Shown here in pieces: positions 28,475 through 36,815 of a stretch of 64,000 bases of DNA. The stretch spans positions 1,952,330-2,016,329 of the forward strand of contig NZ_GL985606.1 in NCBI RefSeq assembly GCF_000220835.1, in the 5' to 3' direction. The notes below the pieces were generated by a model. It had not been told where the DNA came from. It saw nothing but the letters and a program-made list of their open reading frames with translations, and did not search any database. How positions within the stretch are numbered: position 1 is the stretch's first letter; every line of letters starts with the position of its first letter. Source of the DNA: Actinomyces sp. oral taxon 448 str. F0400. GTDB taxonomy: Bacteria > Actinomycetota > Actinomycetes > Actinomycetales > Actinomycetaceae. The translations under genes were made by a program, and so were the position numbers.

Positions 28475-29638
28475 TTATGTCGGATCCTTAATATTGGGGC
28501 CGCTGTTGGTCTGACTAGTGTCGTTCAGCAAGGCGCGCACCAATAGCAATGAGATGACCTCGTCAACCAGCTTGCCGAGCTTGCGCACGTTGCCGCCCTT
28601 GTCAGCCAGCGGATACAACATAGCCTTGATTTTCTCGGGTTCCAGTTGTGTTCGCTCGTCGGGTGTGAGCTTGGAGAAGTTGTCATCAACAAGCCTGTCG
28701 ATGACCTGACGGATCTCATTTTTGGAGAGTGGCTTGAAGTGAACTAGGGAATCGAACCGCGAGTAGAGGGCGTCGCCGAGAGCCTTGCGGATCTCGTCCT
28801 CGGCGGCGTAATTCGAGGTGCAAATTATCAAGGACGGGCCAAGTTTGACGCTGTAGTTCTTGTCCTCAAACACGCCACTGTCGAACAACTGGTAGAAGGC
28901 GCTGTGGAAGACCGAGTTTGCTTTGTCGAACTCGTCGATAAGGATGACGCCGGATTCGCGGTCTAGCAGGTCGCGTGCGAAGGATGCCTCGGAGTGTGTC
29001 CCGCCGAACAAGTATGACGCGAACTTGTCGTTATGGAACATGGAGAATTGTTTGCGCAGCAGCGTCCCTCCGAGTAGCCCGTTGATGAACTGCGCGGTCT
29101 CAGTCTTACCGACACCGGACGGGCCGTAGAACATTAAAACGACTGGCTTCGTCAGCCGTGCCGTGGTCAGTGGATACAACGCTGCGAGCAGCGCCTCCTT
29201 CACTTCGGCCTGACCCACGAGATGTCCGGCGAAGCCGTCACGGAAGCTGACGAGCGTGTCCCGCGTCACCGCCGGGTATTCATAGCGTTTCACCTCCGTT
29301 GTGAAGGCTCGCTCAAGTTGTGAGTGAACGTGGGCAGGTGGGTTGTGCAGGTGAAGGTGCTTGGGGTTGATCGACCGTATGAGGCCAGCAAAGTTGGTGA
29401 TGACGTGTTCGTTCAAGCTGGCGTAGTCGCTCGACTCGGCTGCCACTCGTTTCGGTCTCAGCGCAGGTTCCTCGGACGGTGGTCTCTCTTGGCCTTCAAC
29501 GACATGGGTATGTCGCCGGTTGGCTTCGTCGCGCTCATAGACGATGTCGAGAAGGCCCGTACGCTCCTTCTTCCTCAGCTGTTCTTTGAACCATGACTGT
29601 GGGCCGTAGTAGATGGTGACCTTCGTATCACGCGGCAT
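28475..29638 (-). CDS. ClpB-like AAA+ ATPase of a three-gene operon
   Basis: A 387-residue AAA+ protein related to the second ATPase domain of ClpA/ClpB. Residues 1-125 are a novel N-terminal part (KVTIYYGPQSWFKEQLRKKE). Then come Walker A GPSGVGKT (172-179), Walker B VILIDEFD (231-238), sensor-1 in CTSNYA (Asn276) and an arginine-finger region YSRFDSLVHF, followed by the small helical domain. It has only one ATPase ring and no ClpP-binding loop, so it is not a housekeeping chaperone. The ATG at 29638 (MPRDTKVTI) overlaps the stop of the upstream gene by 11 bp; a TTG seven codons earlier is less likely. It is translationally coupled last gene of the RhuM/DUF6414 operon. Confidence 0.85.
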   Translation of the reverse strand: MPRDTKVTIYYGPQSWFKEQLRKKERTGLLDIVYERDEANRRHTHVVEGQERPPSEEPALRPKRVAAESSDYASLNEHVITNFAGLIRSINPKHLHLHNPPAHVHSQLERAFTTEVKRYEYPAVTRDTLVSFRDGFAGHLVGQAEVKEALLAALYPLTTARLTKPVVLMFYGPSGVGKTETAQFINGLLGGTLLRKQFSMFHNDKFASYLFGGTHSEASFARDLLDRESGVILIDEFDKANSVFHSAFYQLFDSGVFEDKNYSVKLGPSLIICTSNYAAEDEIRKALGDALYSRFDSLVHFKPLSKNEIRQVIDRLVDDNFSKLTPDERTQLEPEKIKAMLYPLADKGGNVRKLGKLVDEVISLLLVRALLNDTSQTNSGPNIKDPT

Positions 29639-30407
29639 ATTTGAATTCAACTCCCGCAAGGATCACGTCGTAGACATCCAGGAGGTCGTCGCTTTGCATG
29701 TCCACGCCGTCTACGAGTTCGACCGCCGTGACGGTCGCGTCGCCTGCGCTGCCGGACATCTCAGCCTCCATGCTGAGTGCTTGTTCAGACGTCTGTCCGA
29801 CGAGTACGCCGTGGAAGACGAGGCGCATACGTCCGAGATCTGTGAGTCCGTAGTTGTTCCGGAACGCCTTGAGATTGAAGCGTAGCACGCGCTTGGAGCC
29901 GTCTTTAGTTTCACCGAGGAGCTCATAATATCCCTTCGCGTCGGCAAGTACTTCATCCATGCGCGCCAAGTCGAAAGGTGCGTCGTCCAGCTTGAGTAGC
30001 ACCATGTAAGGCGTGAACATTTTCGTGTACGCCATGGATCCCGCAGGTGCGGTCACGCGAAGATCTCGCAATTGGACCACTCGAGGGTCGCTATCCGCCT
30101 TGACGAGGTAGTCGGTAAGGATCGTGTTCGACAGTGTCTTGCTCAGGATACTTTTGCCGGCCGCGGATACTCCGGCGCCTGCGCTCAGTTCGCCTGATGT
30201 GCCGAAAAACGGCAGCCAGCTGAACTTTGCGATGAGGCCAGCCTCGACCTTACTATGCATTTCATTGGTCCGCTCTCTTACGTCTTCGCTCGTGGACTCG
30301 GTTTTACCGCCGGCGGATATATCTAGGTAGTCCGAAGCCGACTCCTCATCGAAGTAGACAACTTTGATTAGACTAGACTTCTCATCTTTAATCGTCTCTT
30401 TCGTCAT
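29628..30407 (-). CDS. DUF6414-like protein
   Basis: A 259-residue protein whose N-terminus, LIKVVYFDEESASDYLDISA, matches the DUF6414 pattern as I recall it; the family has no established function. After an acidic and polar segment (EDVRERTNEMHSKVEAGLIA) comes a Gly/Ser-rich amphipathic stretch (GTSGELSAGAGVSAAGKSIL) that could meet a membrane or form an oligomer, then a beta-rich C-terminal half. The ATG at 30407 has a good AAGGAA site and starts inside the last codons of the RhuM gene (20-bp overlap). Its stop overlaps the AAA+ start. The gene order suggests that all three proteins act together, possibly with this one as sensor or effector for the ATPase. Function is inference. Confidence 0.7.
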   Translation of the reverse strand: MTKETIKDEKSSLIKVVYFDEESASDYLDISAGGKTESTSEDVRERTNEMHSKVEAGLIAKFSWLPFFGTSGELSAGAGVSAAGKSILSKTLSNTILTDYLVKADSDPRVVQLRDLRVTAPAGSMAYTKMFTPYMVLLKLDDAPFDLARMDEVLADAKGYYELLGETKDGSKRVLRFNLKAFRNNYGLTDLGRMRLVFHGVLVGQTSEQALSMEAEMSGSAGDATVTAVELVDGVDMQSDDLLDVYDVILAGVEFKYAA

Positions 30408-31455
30408 TTTCTATGTTCCTTTCGATGTGAGCATCTTCTAACCTATCAAAATCACTCACATATTTGCGGTCCTGTACCACCCTGAACTTCTCGAACTCGC
30501 TCAGGGCGTGCTCGTCGGCCTGGGACTTGGAGATGTGGCCGGCATTATCGAGGATCTGACGGTCGTCGAGGTCGAGGAAGGCGTCGAGGCGTGTGGACCA
30601 GTCCTCCATCGTCATGGGGATCTGACGGCGGGCACGGGACTCGGCCAGATCAAGAAAGGCGTTGACCAGGTGGCCGAGGTCTTTGAGCTCGTCGCGGGTG
30701 AGGTAGTTCTTGCCGATGGTCACGTCACCGCGCAGGATCTTGCCGTCGGGGCTGTTCGCCCAGCTGGTCAGGCCCATGTGGGGCTGGTCGGCCCTGGCGC
30801 GGGAGGTGATGAGCTCGGCGGCGGTGTGGCCGTGGACGGCGTAGTGGAGCTTGTTCTGAACGGTGGCGAAGAAGCGCTTGGTGGTAGGGGCGTCCTTGTT
30901 GTAGTCGACGCTGGTGGCGTAGATGTCGGTGACCTTCTGGTAGAAGCGACGCTCGGACAGGCGGATCTCGCGGATCTCGTCGAGCAGGCGCTCGAAGTAG
31001 TCTTCGCCCAGGAAGGTGCCGTTCTCCATACGTTGGCGGTCGATGACATAGCCGCGGATGGCAAAGTCTCGTAGCACGCTGGTGGCCCACTGGCGGAACT
31101 GGGTGGCGCGCACCGAGTTGACGCGGTAGCCCACCGAGATGATGGCGTCGAGGTTGTAGTGGTCGATGCTGCGTGTCACTTGGCGTGAGCCCTCAGATCG
31201 AACTATCCGGAATTTCCGGATAGTTGCCTTACGCTCCAGCTCGCCAGAGGAGAAGACGTTCCCGAGATGCTCGCTGATGGTGCGCACGTCGACGTCGAAC
31301 AGCTCGGCCATAAGCTTCTGAGTCAGCCAGACTGTCTCGTCCTCGTAGCGGGCCTCGATGCTTGCACCGGCGTCCTGTGCGGTGAAGATCAGGAACTCAG
31401 CTGTGGAGTTGCGGATAAGCTTACGAGAAGGTTCTGGATCAGATACGGGTTTCAT
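30388..31455 (-). CDS. RhuM-family (virulence RhuM) protein
   Basis: A 355-residue member of the RhuM family, found in mobile elements and islands and still without a proven biochemical role. Family signatures: VWLTQKLMAELFDVDVRTIS near the N-terminus (a helix-turn-helix-like part), then SIDHYNLDAIISVGYRVNS and ATQFRQWATSVLRDFAIRGY, then LSERRFYQKVTDIYATSVDY. The first residues suggest a DNA-binding or antitoxin-like head. The length is normal and the frame intact. It is the first gene of the operon continuing into DUF6414 and the AAA+ ATPase. Its GC content is higher than that of the two genes after it, which hints that the operon was assembled from different sources. Confidence 0.9.
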   Translation of the reverse strand: MKPVSDPEPSRKLIRNSTAEFLIFTAQDAGASIEARYEDETVWLTQKLMAELFDVDVRTISEHLGNVFSSGELERKATIRKFRIVRSEGSRQVTRSIDHYNLDAIISVGYRVNSVRATQFRQWATSVLRDFAIRGYVIDRQRMENGTFLGEDYFERLLDEIREIRLSERRFYQKVTDIYATSVDYNKDAPTTKRFFATVQNKLHYAVHGHTAAELITSRARADQPHMGLTSWANSPDGKILRGDVTIGKNYLTRDELKDLGHLVNAFLDLAESRARRQIPMTMEDWSTRLDAFLDLDDRQILDNAGHISKSQADEHALSEFEKFRVVQDRKYVSDFDRLEDAHIERNIENDERDD

Positions 31456-31812
31456 ATAAATAAGTATACCTCTTGACTATAATCAACTACAAGATGACCT
31501 CTTCTTGAAGAAGTCGTTGCTCAACATCATGATACTCTTGATTGTTCATGATTCTATCTCTTTCTCTTCTCACTAAAATAGTGCGCCAGGATCGGTTATG
31601 CCTAGCCGGTTGTACGTCACGCCAGTGGCGAGGTCAAGATACGGGTCGGTGTCAAGGTCATAGACCATCGCCGATCCTTATTGATGCGGCTCCGCGCGCA
31701 CCCCGCTCCGACGCCCCCAAGCCCTATCTCCCTTCTCAGCCATCCCAGCGCTCAGGCCACCAGTACCACCCACCACCCCCGGCGAGAAAACCTCAGTGTA
31801 TGCAGTAATAAT
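31456..31812. other. Non-coding gap with degenerate sequence
   Basis: This AT-rich stretch contains the promoter region of the RhuM operon and a short Fic-like remnant listed separately. A 20-codon frame on the minus strand starting MNNQEYHDVEQ stops just before RhuM and may be a leader. I see no RNA gene or clear operator. Confidence 0.4.
31573..31668 (-). pseudogene. Fic-protein N-terminal remnant
   Basis: A 31-codon frame with its own AAGGA site reads DLDTDPYLDLATGVTYNRLG, then ITDPGALF and a TAG stop. The pattern DPYxDxxTGVxxNxLGITDxxxL is the usual opening of Fic AMP-transferase toxins, but the catalytic HPFxxGNGR part is missing. It is best read as the 5' scar of a lost Fic gene in the element's cargo region. 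Confidence 0.45.
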
Positions 31813-32250
31813 TTAATCAAGTCGAATAGCCTTCCCCGCAGCATCACCATGACCTGACGATACCCTTGGAATGATGCGCGTATTGCGTGGATACCCTTGC
31901 TTCTGCATCGACTCCTTAAGTTGAAATGGAACACAATAGATCGTAATCACTTCGCCCGGACGGATCTCGTATGGTAATGTAACTGCGCCGACCTCATCAT
32001 TTAGTATTTGAAGGGCTTTACCGTCGGGAAGTTTGAACGCAACATCGTTGACGATGGTGCTAGAACGACCAGAGTTAGTAATTTTAATACCGAGTAGCTC
32101 CTTCTCAGGTACTACGTCTCCCAGCAGAAAACTGGAGTTGCAGGACACCTTCAGTCGCGCTCCAGAAGCACGCCATGAACGCACTTGCCAAGTCAACGAA
32201 ACGACGGACAGGATGGTACCAGTGAGCCCAAGCATAGAATCTACTGTCAT
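31813..32250 (-). CDS. Small membrane-anchored protein, unknown
   Basis: A 145-residue protein with one N-terminal membrane helix (MLGLTGTILSVVSLTWQVR) and an external or cytoplasmic beta-rich domain (LLGIKITNSGRSSTIVNDVA, then LPYEIRPGEVITIYCVPF). Similar small single-helix proteins with a beta-sandwich are frequent in defence islands, but the family is not recognised. Codon use is AT-richer than in the chromosome. It lies downstream of the kinase gene on the same strand with an 89-bp gap; co-transcription is possible. Confidence 0.6.
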   Translation of the reverse strand: MTVDSMLGLTGTILSVVSLTWQVRSWRASGARLKVSCNSSFLLGDVVPEKELLGIKITNSGRSSTIVNDVAFKLPDGKALQILNDEVGAVTLPYEIRPGEVITIYCVPFQLKESMQKQGYPRNTRIIPRVSSGHGDAAGKAIRLD

Positions 32251-32339
32251 TCCGTGTTCCTACGGGAAAAATGAAGTAGTCGAAGTTGGCATGATATTAA
32301 CATTCGCCGAAATTCGCAGTAGGGGTGTTTGTGATACTT

Positions 32340-33821
32340 TTATTCCCGCCAGTTGCGCTCAACAGGCTTCTCCGGCATGGTCGATGGTCTGAACAGCTTG
32401 GAATTGCTCGCTTCTGCAAGCCAGCCAATCCAACGGCCAACAAATTCTTGCGGGTCTGCGCGGTCAAGTTGTTCGAGGGGCCAGGCGAGTTGAGTAGCAC
32501 CAATTACTCTGTCGAACGCGATCGAGATCCCTTCTGGCTGCGCAGCGTATGGCTCCATACGTCGCCGGCCACCGAATAGTGGAGAATCCATAAACGCAAG
32601 TTCAAACCATTCAAACCGTCCCTCCTGCAGTGCGTCGCAGTACCATAGGGAATGTGAACGACCAGGATATTCGTTGTGAGTCGACGTTTGCAGCAACTCG
32701 ATACTGGCGCAAGCAATCACCTCGAATGGCCCGTTCCATCGCTCTGGCTGAATTATTCGCGGCCCCACAAACTTGAGACGAGCCGCAACCAATGTCACGA
32801 TCGAGATCGTGATCTTGTCACCGAGATTTGTCTGCTCACTCCGTTCTTCGGTCTTTGCGAAACGCGTGTTATCGACGATTGTGTTCTGTAGCGTGGATCG
32901 GAAATACTCGAACGATCGGCATGCGTCTTGGAATAGTTCCTTGCGTCGTTCCAGCAACGTCCTGCGCTGTTCATCTTCGGCTAGTTCCTGCGAGCGCTGA
33001 GCCGAATACTGCTGCGAGACTTGCTGCAGTTGCTGTATGCCAGGACTTGCAGGAGCGTCGCCGGCGTAGGCAAGTTGCCGCAGAACCCAACTGGCAGTGG
33101 GGCGCGCTCCGGCCGCTTTGTTGAGACACTCCCTGATCATGACCTGTAGTCGAGGTGCCTCGATGCTCAAATTCGGCGGAGCGGTGTGAAGGTGCTGCTC
33201 TCGTAGTGTTTCGGGGGTCTGTCCCTGGAACGGCAGGTGGCCTTCCAGCAGTTCATAGGCCATGACTCCGAAGGCGTACATGTCGGTGGCTGAAGTTGCC
33301 CGTTCACTCCGCCACTGCTCTGGAGCCGCATACAGCGCGGTGAAGCTAGACTTGCGCGTCGCAGGATCCGTTGAGGCGTTTCGATAGCGGGCGATGCCAA
33401 AGTCGCATAGTTGCCAGACGCCGTCCGTATAGAGCACGTTATCTGGCTTCAGGTCACGATGAACCAGATCTGCTTGTTCAATCTCATTCAGCCCGTGCGC
33501 GACATCGGCGAGGATGGCAATCTTCTCCTCGAAACTCAAGACATTATCTGTAACGTACTGGCAGAGAGAATACTCGGCACGCGGCATGATCAGGACGTAC
33601 TCGCCGTCATGCTCACCACTGTCCAGCACGGGCACGACGTGAGGTAGGTTTGTAGAGGCTCCGATCAGGAGTTCGCGCTGTGCGCCAGGCTCACTCGGGA
33701 CGAACTTCGCCACCGCATGCTCGACGCCGTCCCGCCGCGCCTCTCGCACTGTTCCATACCCACCAGTACCGAGCTCGTCGCCGACTTCCCACGCATGCTG
33801 CTCAAGGTTCACTGTCACCAT
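32340..33821 (-). CDS. Soluble serine/threonine protein kinase with novel C-terminal domain
   Basis: A 493-residue Hanks-type kinase without a membrane segment. All catalytic parts are present: Gly loop LGTGGYGTV (17-25), VAK Lys39, HRDLKPDNVL (121-130), DFG (140-142), APE (166-168). The kinase domain ends near residue 270. A Gln/Glu-rich coiled coil follows (ELAEDEQRRTLLERRKELFQ), and then a C-terminal domain of about 180 residues that I do not recognise (PFEVIACASIELLQ, HSLWYCDALQEGRFEWFELA). No PASTA repeats are present. Its place in the element next to other conflict genes suggests an abortive-infection or sensor kinase; this is inference. Confidence 0.88.
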   Translation of the reverse strand: MVTVNLEQHAWEVGDELGTGGYGTVREARRDGVEHAVAKFVPSEPGAQRELLIGASTNLPHVVPVLDSGEHDGEYVLIMPRAEYSLCQYVTDNVLSFEEKIAILADVAHGLNEIEQADLVHRDLKPDNVLYTDGVWQLCDFGIARYRNASTDPATRKSSFTALYAAPEQWRSERATSATDMYAFGVMAYELLEGHLPFQGQTPETLREQHLHTAPPNLSIEAPRLQVMIRECLNKAAGARPTASWVLRQLAYAGDAPASPGIQQLQQVSQQYSAQRSQELAEDEQRRTLLERRKELFQDACRSFEYFRSTLQNTIVDNTRFAKTEERSEQTNLGDKITISIVTLVAARLKFVGPRIIQPERWNGPFEVIACASIELLQTSTHNEYPGRSHSLWYCDALQEGRFEWFELAFMDSPLFGGRRRMEPYAAQPEGISIAFDRVIGATQLAWPLEQLDRADPQEFVGRWIGWLAEASNSKLFRPSTMPEKPVERNWRE

Positions 33822-33867
33822 GGCTGAATGTTACCTGAACAGCGTATCTACGGCTCCGGTCAGCTTG

Positions 33868-34436
33868 GCATGTGCCGCACGGTACCTATCGAGGGCTTGC
33901 CAGCTGCCGGAGTCTGACGGCGATATGGGAGCGCGCCACCGACCTGGCCGCTGCTGAGCTGGAGGCTCTGGGCCTACCAGAGGGGCGGGCTCTTGCGTCG
34001 GAGTCAACGATCCGCAGGGTGCTCCAGGATATGGACCCCGCAGGCCTCGACGCCCACTTGGCGTCATGGTTGTGCACACGTACCGGCACCACCTGGGGAC
34101 GCAGGGTGATCGCCGTGGACGGTAAGACCATGCGCGGCGCCCGCGCCCGCCAGCGATGCGCCTGCGCCTCATCTCGCTGTCGGCCCTGGACCACGCCACG
34201 GGCGCTGTGCTGTCCCAGAGGCGGGTGGCGGACAAATCCAACCAGAGGTCCCCGCGCTCAGGCGGCTGCTTGAGCCCCTCGACCCAGGCGGAGCAGTGGT
34301 GACAACTGACGCCACGGCGCACCCAGGTGGAGACCGCCCAGTGGATCACTCAGCGTGGTGGTCACTACGCGCTGACGGTCAAGGACAACCAGAAGACCCT
34401 GCGTAGGACACTCAAGGCCTTGCCCTGGAAGAATGT
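33868..34436 (+). pseudogene. ISAs1-family transposase remnant
   Basis: In-frame ISAs1-type sequence: SLTAIWERATDLAAAELEAL, then SESTIRRVLQDMDPAGLDAH and the catalytic-region start VIAVDGKTMRGAR, then a second block in other frames ([20 protein letters not shown], then [16 protein letters not shown]). The middle is deleted and frames are broken, so it is inactive. The 3' edge abuts and truncates the XRE gene at about 34437. A related but more decayed copy lies at 47032-47330. Confidence 0.8.
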
Positions 34437-34580
34437 CCCATCCTCTCCTCGCTCCACGCCGCCCATGTAGGTGCGGTGGACTCCCAGTACCTCGGCGAAG
34501 GCCTCCTGGCTGAGTCCCCTCTCCATGCGGTAGGCACGAAGGTTCCTGCCCACTGCCTTCTGGAGGTCACCTACAGCCAC
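34365..34580 (-). pseudogene. XRE-family regulator truncated by ISAs1 remnant
   Basis: A 71-residue frame. Residues 1-47 are a normal helix-turn-helix ([20 protein letters not shown], then [14 protein letters not shown]). The last 24 residues are antisense translation of the ISAs1 remnant ([18 protein letters not shown]). The insertion therefore removed the end of the domain, including the last helix. It may still make a short protein. It is similar in type to the intact HTH gene at 36576. Confidence 0.65.
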
Positions 34581-34673
34581 GCCTCCAAGAGTGATCTAGC
34601 GCTACTTTCAAGTCTACAGACTTATGAGTAGCATGGGGTACGGTCGAAAGAGTACGGTAGGGAGGGATGCTGA

Positions 34674-35183
34674 GTGACTATCGCCCTTCGGGCTCTCGCC
34701 GAGCATCACATCCCGGCTATCCTTGACGCCTGTTCGGACTGGCAGGAACTAGCCCAGTATGGCCCGCCGTACTGGCGCCCTCGTAGCAGCGCCGAACTTC
34801 ATCGCAAGATCGCCGATACCGCTGGCCCGCAACCTGCTACCGCCTACACCTTCATCCTGACTACTGAGAATCGCCTAGTGGGAGAAGTCTCTATTCATTC
34901 CATCGACTGGCGCAACCTCCACGCGCAGGTCGGCATCTGTATCTGGCGTTCTGAAGATCGCCGTCACGGATACGGCAGAGCCGGAGCTGAATGGATCATC
35001 ACCTGGGCGACTGACCACCTAGGGCTGCGGCGCCTGGAAGCATGGATACTTGAAGACAACATCGCATCGCTTGAACTCTTCGGCAAACTTGGTTTCGTCC
35101 GCGAGGGCACGCTCAGGAAACGATATCTCTGCAACGGACAATACATGGATGTGCACGTCATGGCGCATATTGTCAATAAGTAG
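34674..35183 (+). CDS. GNAT acetyltransferase, RimJ/RimL type
   Basis: A 169-residue N-acetyltransferase with the acetyl-CoA loop ICIWRSEDRRHGYGRAGAEW and the RimJ-type C-terminal pattern LRRLEAWILEDNIASLELFG KLGF. The substrate may be a protein N-terminus or a small amine and cannot be told from sequence. The GTG at 34674 (VTIALRALAEH) is preceded by GGGAGGGA. It stands alone among conflict genes; acetyltransferases in such islands can be toxins or cargo resistance genes, but no antitoxin neighbour is intact here. Confidence 0.85.
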   Translation: MTIALRALAEHHIPAILDACSDWQELAQYGPPYWRPRSSAELHRKIADTAGPQPATAYTFILTTENRLVGEVSIHSIDWRNLHAQVGICIWRSEDRRHGYGRAGAEWIITWATDHLGLRRLEAWILEDNIASLELFGKLGFVREGTLRKRYLCNGQYMDVHVMAHIVNK

Positions 35184-35266
35184 CTGACAAAGTAATCTCA
35201 ACCGCCGGCCACAAACAACATTCAACTATTCAATCGCGCTTACGTTTGCTACAATATTAGATAGCA

Positions 35267-36424
35267 ATGACGCGAAGAAAAACCACAGATCTGAACCATC
35301 GCCTCCGCAAACTCAAAGCCGCGCTGCTCGCAGTCTCCCTGACGCTTGCCGGCATCCTGCTGATGATGCTGAACGGTTGGATTGAACATCTCAAGCTCGG
35401 CGACTGGGAGTGGCTGCACTCCATCCCACTGGGAGAACTTGGCGGCACCTTGTTCGGCGCCGGCCTACTATCCACGCTCTTCGAGTACAGTTTCCGCAAG
35501 GAACAGGAGGAGGCTACCGTCGAGCAGTTCCGCCAGACCCTCCACGACGAAGCGCCAGCCCTACGCGACGCAGTAATCGAGGCCTTTCGCTTCCAACGCC
35601 AGGATCTGGAGCGCATCGCCACGCCCCAGTTGCTGGACGACCTGGCGGAAACCAGCTTGGGGCTGCGCTTCGGTGACAAGGCCTTCGGTCGTGAGGTTTA
35701 CAGCGACATCCGCCATCAAGCCATCGCCGCCGAGGAGCGCTGGTACGACGCCCGAGTCGACGCAACCCTGGGTATACCCAGGGTTAGAGGCAAAGCCTCT
35801 AACCCCTTCTTCGACCTACATGTCCGTTGGGAGTACACGGTGGTGCCCAGGCACCGTTTCCGCAAGTTCGCCGTCGTCTCCGACCGCCAACGCTACGACC
35901 AGCTGGTCGCCGAACGCGGCGAGACCAGCGTGTGGTACCGCCGACCGGTACCTGGCCTGGAGGTCAACGACCCAGAAGTCTTCGCTTTGGAGCAGTTCAC
36001 CATCAACGGCCGATCCATCGACTTCAGCCGTCAAGCCGATGATGTCTCCCAGGTCTACACCGTCGATCTAGGACAAGACACGATAGAGCAAGGCCAGAGC
36101 GTAGTGGTGGCCTTCAGCTTTCGGACACTCGTACCCCGTGACGGTCACGTCGTCCACATTAACATCGACCGGCCGACCAAAGGGCTGGACGTTGAGCTGA
36201 CCTATGACTCTTCCTCCATCAAGCGCCTTCGTCTGATGGACTTCGCCTCTCGCGGTGATGGCGGCCGCATCTCGGAAGAGCCTGAAACCTCGGTGGTGCG
36301 CTATCGCTACGACGGCTGGCTCTTCCCACGAGCTGGCTTGGTCTTCGCCTGGACGCTGGCCACGGAAGCCGGCCAGCAGCACCAGCCAACACACAACGGC
36401 ACCCGCTCGAGCAAGGCCGCCTGA
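35267..36424 (+). CDS. Two-helix membrane protein, unknown, with in-frame hairpin
   Basis: A 385-residue protein. Two membrane segments near the N-terminus (about residues 17-37, LLAVSLTLAGILLMMLNGWI; about 54-72) are followed by a cytoplasmic helical region (EEATVEQFRQTLHDEAPALR) and a beta-rich C-terminal domain of about 200 residues (FRKFAVVSDRQRYDQLVAER; VVVAFSFRTLVPRDGHVV). The family is not recognised, but such two-helix plus soluble-domain proteins occur in phage-defence islands. The coding sequence contains a strong perfect stem-loop at 35781-35805 encoding RVRGKASN, which looks inserted. Start ATG at 35267 lacks a clear ribosome site. Confidence 0.65.
   Translation: MTRRKTTDLNHRLRKLKAALLAVSLTLAGILLMMLNGWIEHLKLGDWEWLHSIPLGELGGTLFGAGLLSTLFEYSFRKEQEEATVEQFRQTLHDEAPALRDAVIEAFRFQRQDLERIATPQLLDDLAETSLGLRFGDKAFGREVYSDIRHQAIAAEERWYDARVDATLGIPRVRGKASNPFFDLHVRWEYTVVPRHRFRKFAVVSDRQRYDQLVAERGETSVWYRRPVPGLEVNDPEVFALEQFTINGRSIDFSRQADDVSQVYTVDLGQDTIEQGQSVVVAFSFRTLVPRDGHVVHINIDRPTKGLDVELTYDSSSIKRLRLMDFASRGDGGRISEEPETSVVRYRYDGWLFPRAGLVFAWTLATEAGQQHQPTHNGTRSSKAA
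35770..35805. repeat. Tandem palindromes inside a coding region
   Basis: GGGTATACCC (35770-35779) is a perfect palindrome. It is followed at once by GGGTTAGAGGC-AAA-GCCTCTAACCC (35781-35805), an 11-bp perfect stem with a three-base loop. Both lie in frame in the 385-residue membrane-protein gene. They could be a small palindromic insertion or an RNA structure that affects translation or mRNA stability. Confidence 0.8.
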
Positions 36425-36575
36425 ACGGGTGCCGTCGTAGTGCATACGTGGGCTCAGGTCAGCAGCCTCCCATGATGATCACCCCTCTCGTCCGGCTACG
36501 ACCACAGCATAGGACGTATTTGCTTGAGACGCATACTCTCTGGACGCGAGAAGTTGGTCTCGTTGTGATGGTCAG

Positions 36576-36815
36576 GTGCCCACCACCTCGCCCAAACCGC
36601 CCATCTCACCAGCAGCTGGCGAGTTCGGAGCACGGGTACGCACTCGACGCCAGCAGTTGGGACTGTCCCAGGAGGCCCTGGCTGACCAGTCCGAACTGCA
36701 CTGGACATTCATCGGCCAGGTCGAGCGCGGCCAGCGCAACCTCAGCCTCCACAACATCCTGCGCGTCGCCCGCGCCCTCGACATCGACCCCGGCGATCTG
36801 GTACGCGGACTCTGA
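36576..36815 (+). CDS. Small XRE-family regulator
   Basis: A 79-residue one-domain Cro/CI-type helix-turn-helix protein: RTRRQQLGLSQEALADQSEL, HWTFIGQVERGQRNLSLHNI and LRVARALDIDPGDLVRGL are the five canonical helices. Such proteins in mobile elements often control methyltransferase, restriction or toxin genes. The neighbouring genes on this strand are the 385-residue membrane protein upstream and a short acidic protein downstream. GTG at 36576 is chosen because no ATG fits the family start. Confidence 0.85.
   Translation: MPTTSPKPPISPAAGEFGARVRTRRQQLGLSQEALADQSELHWTFIGQVERGQRNLSLHNILRVARALDIDPGDLVRGL

Noticed and set aside
27740-28500. Search for a direct repeat matching the right junction (56.1-56.5 kb)
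   Set aside because: Only matches of six to nine bases were seen, one of them inverted; not enough to call attL/attR.
33831-34349. Minus-strand 172-codon frame between kinase and XRE genes
   Set aside because: The opposite strand is recognisable ISAs1 transposase sequence.
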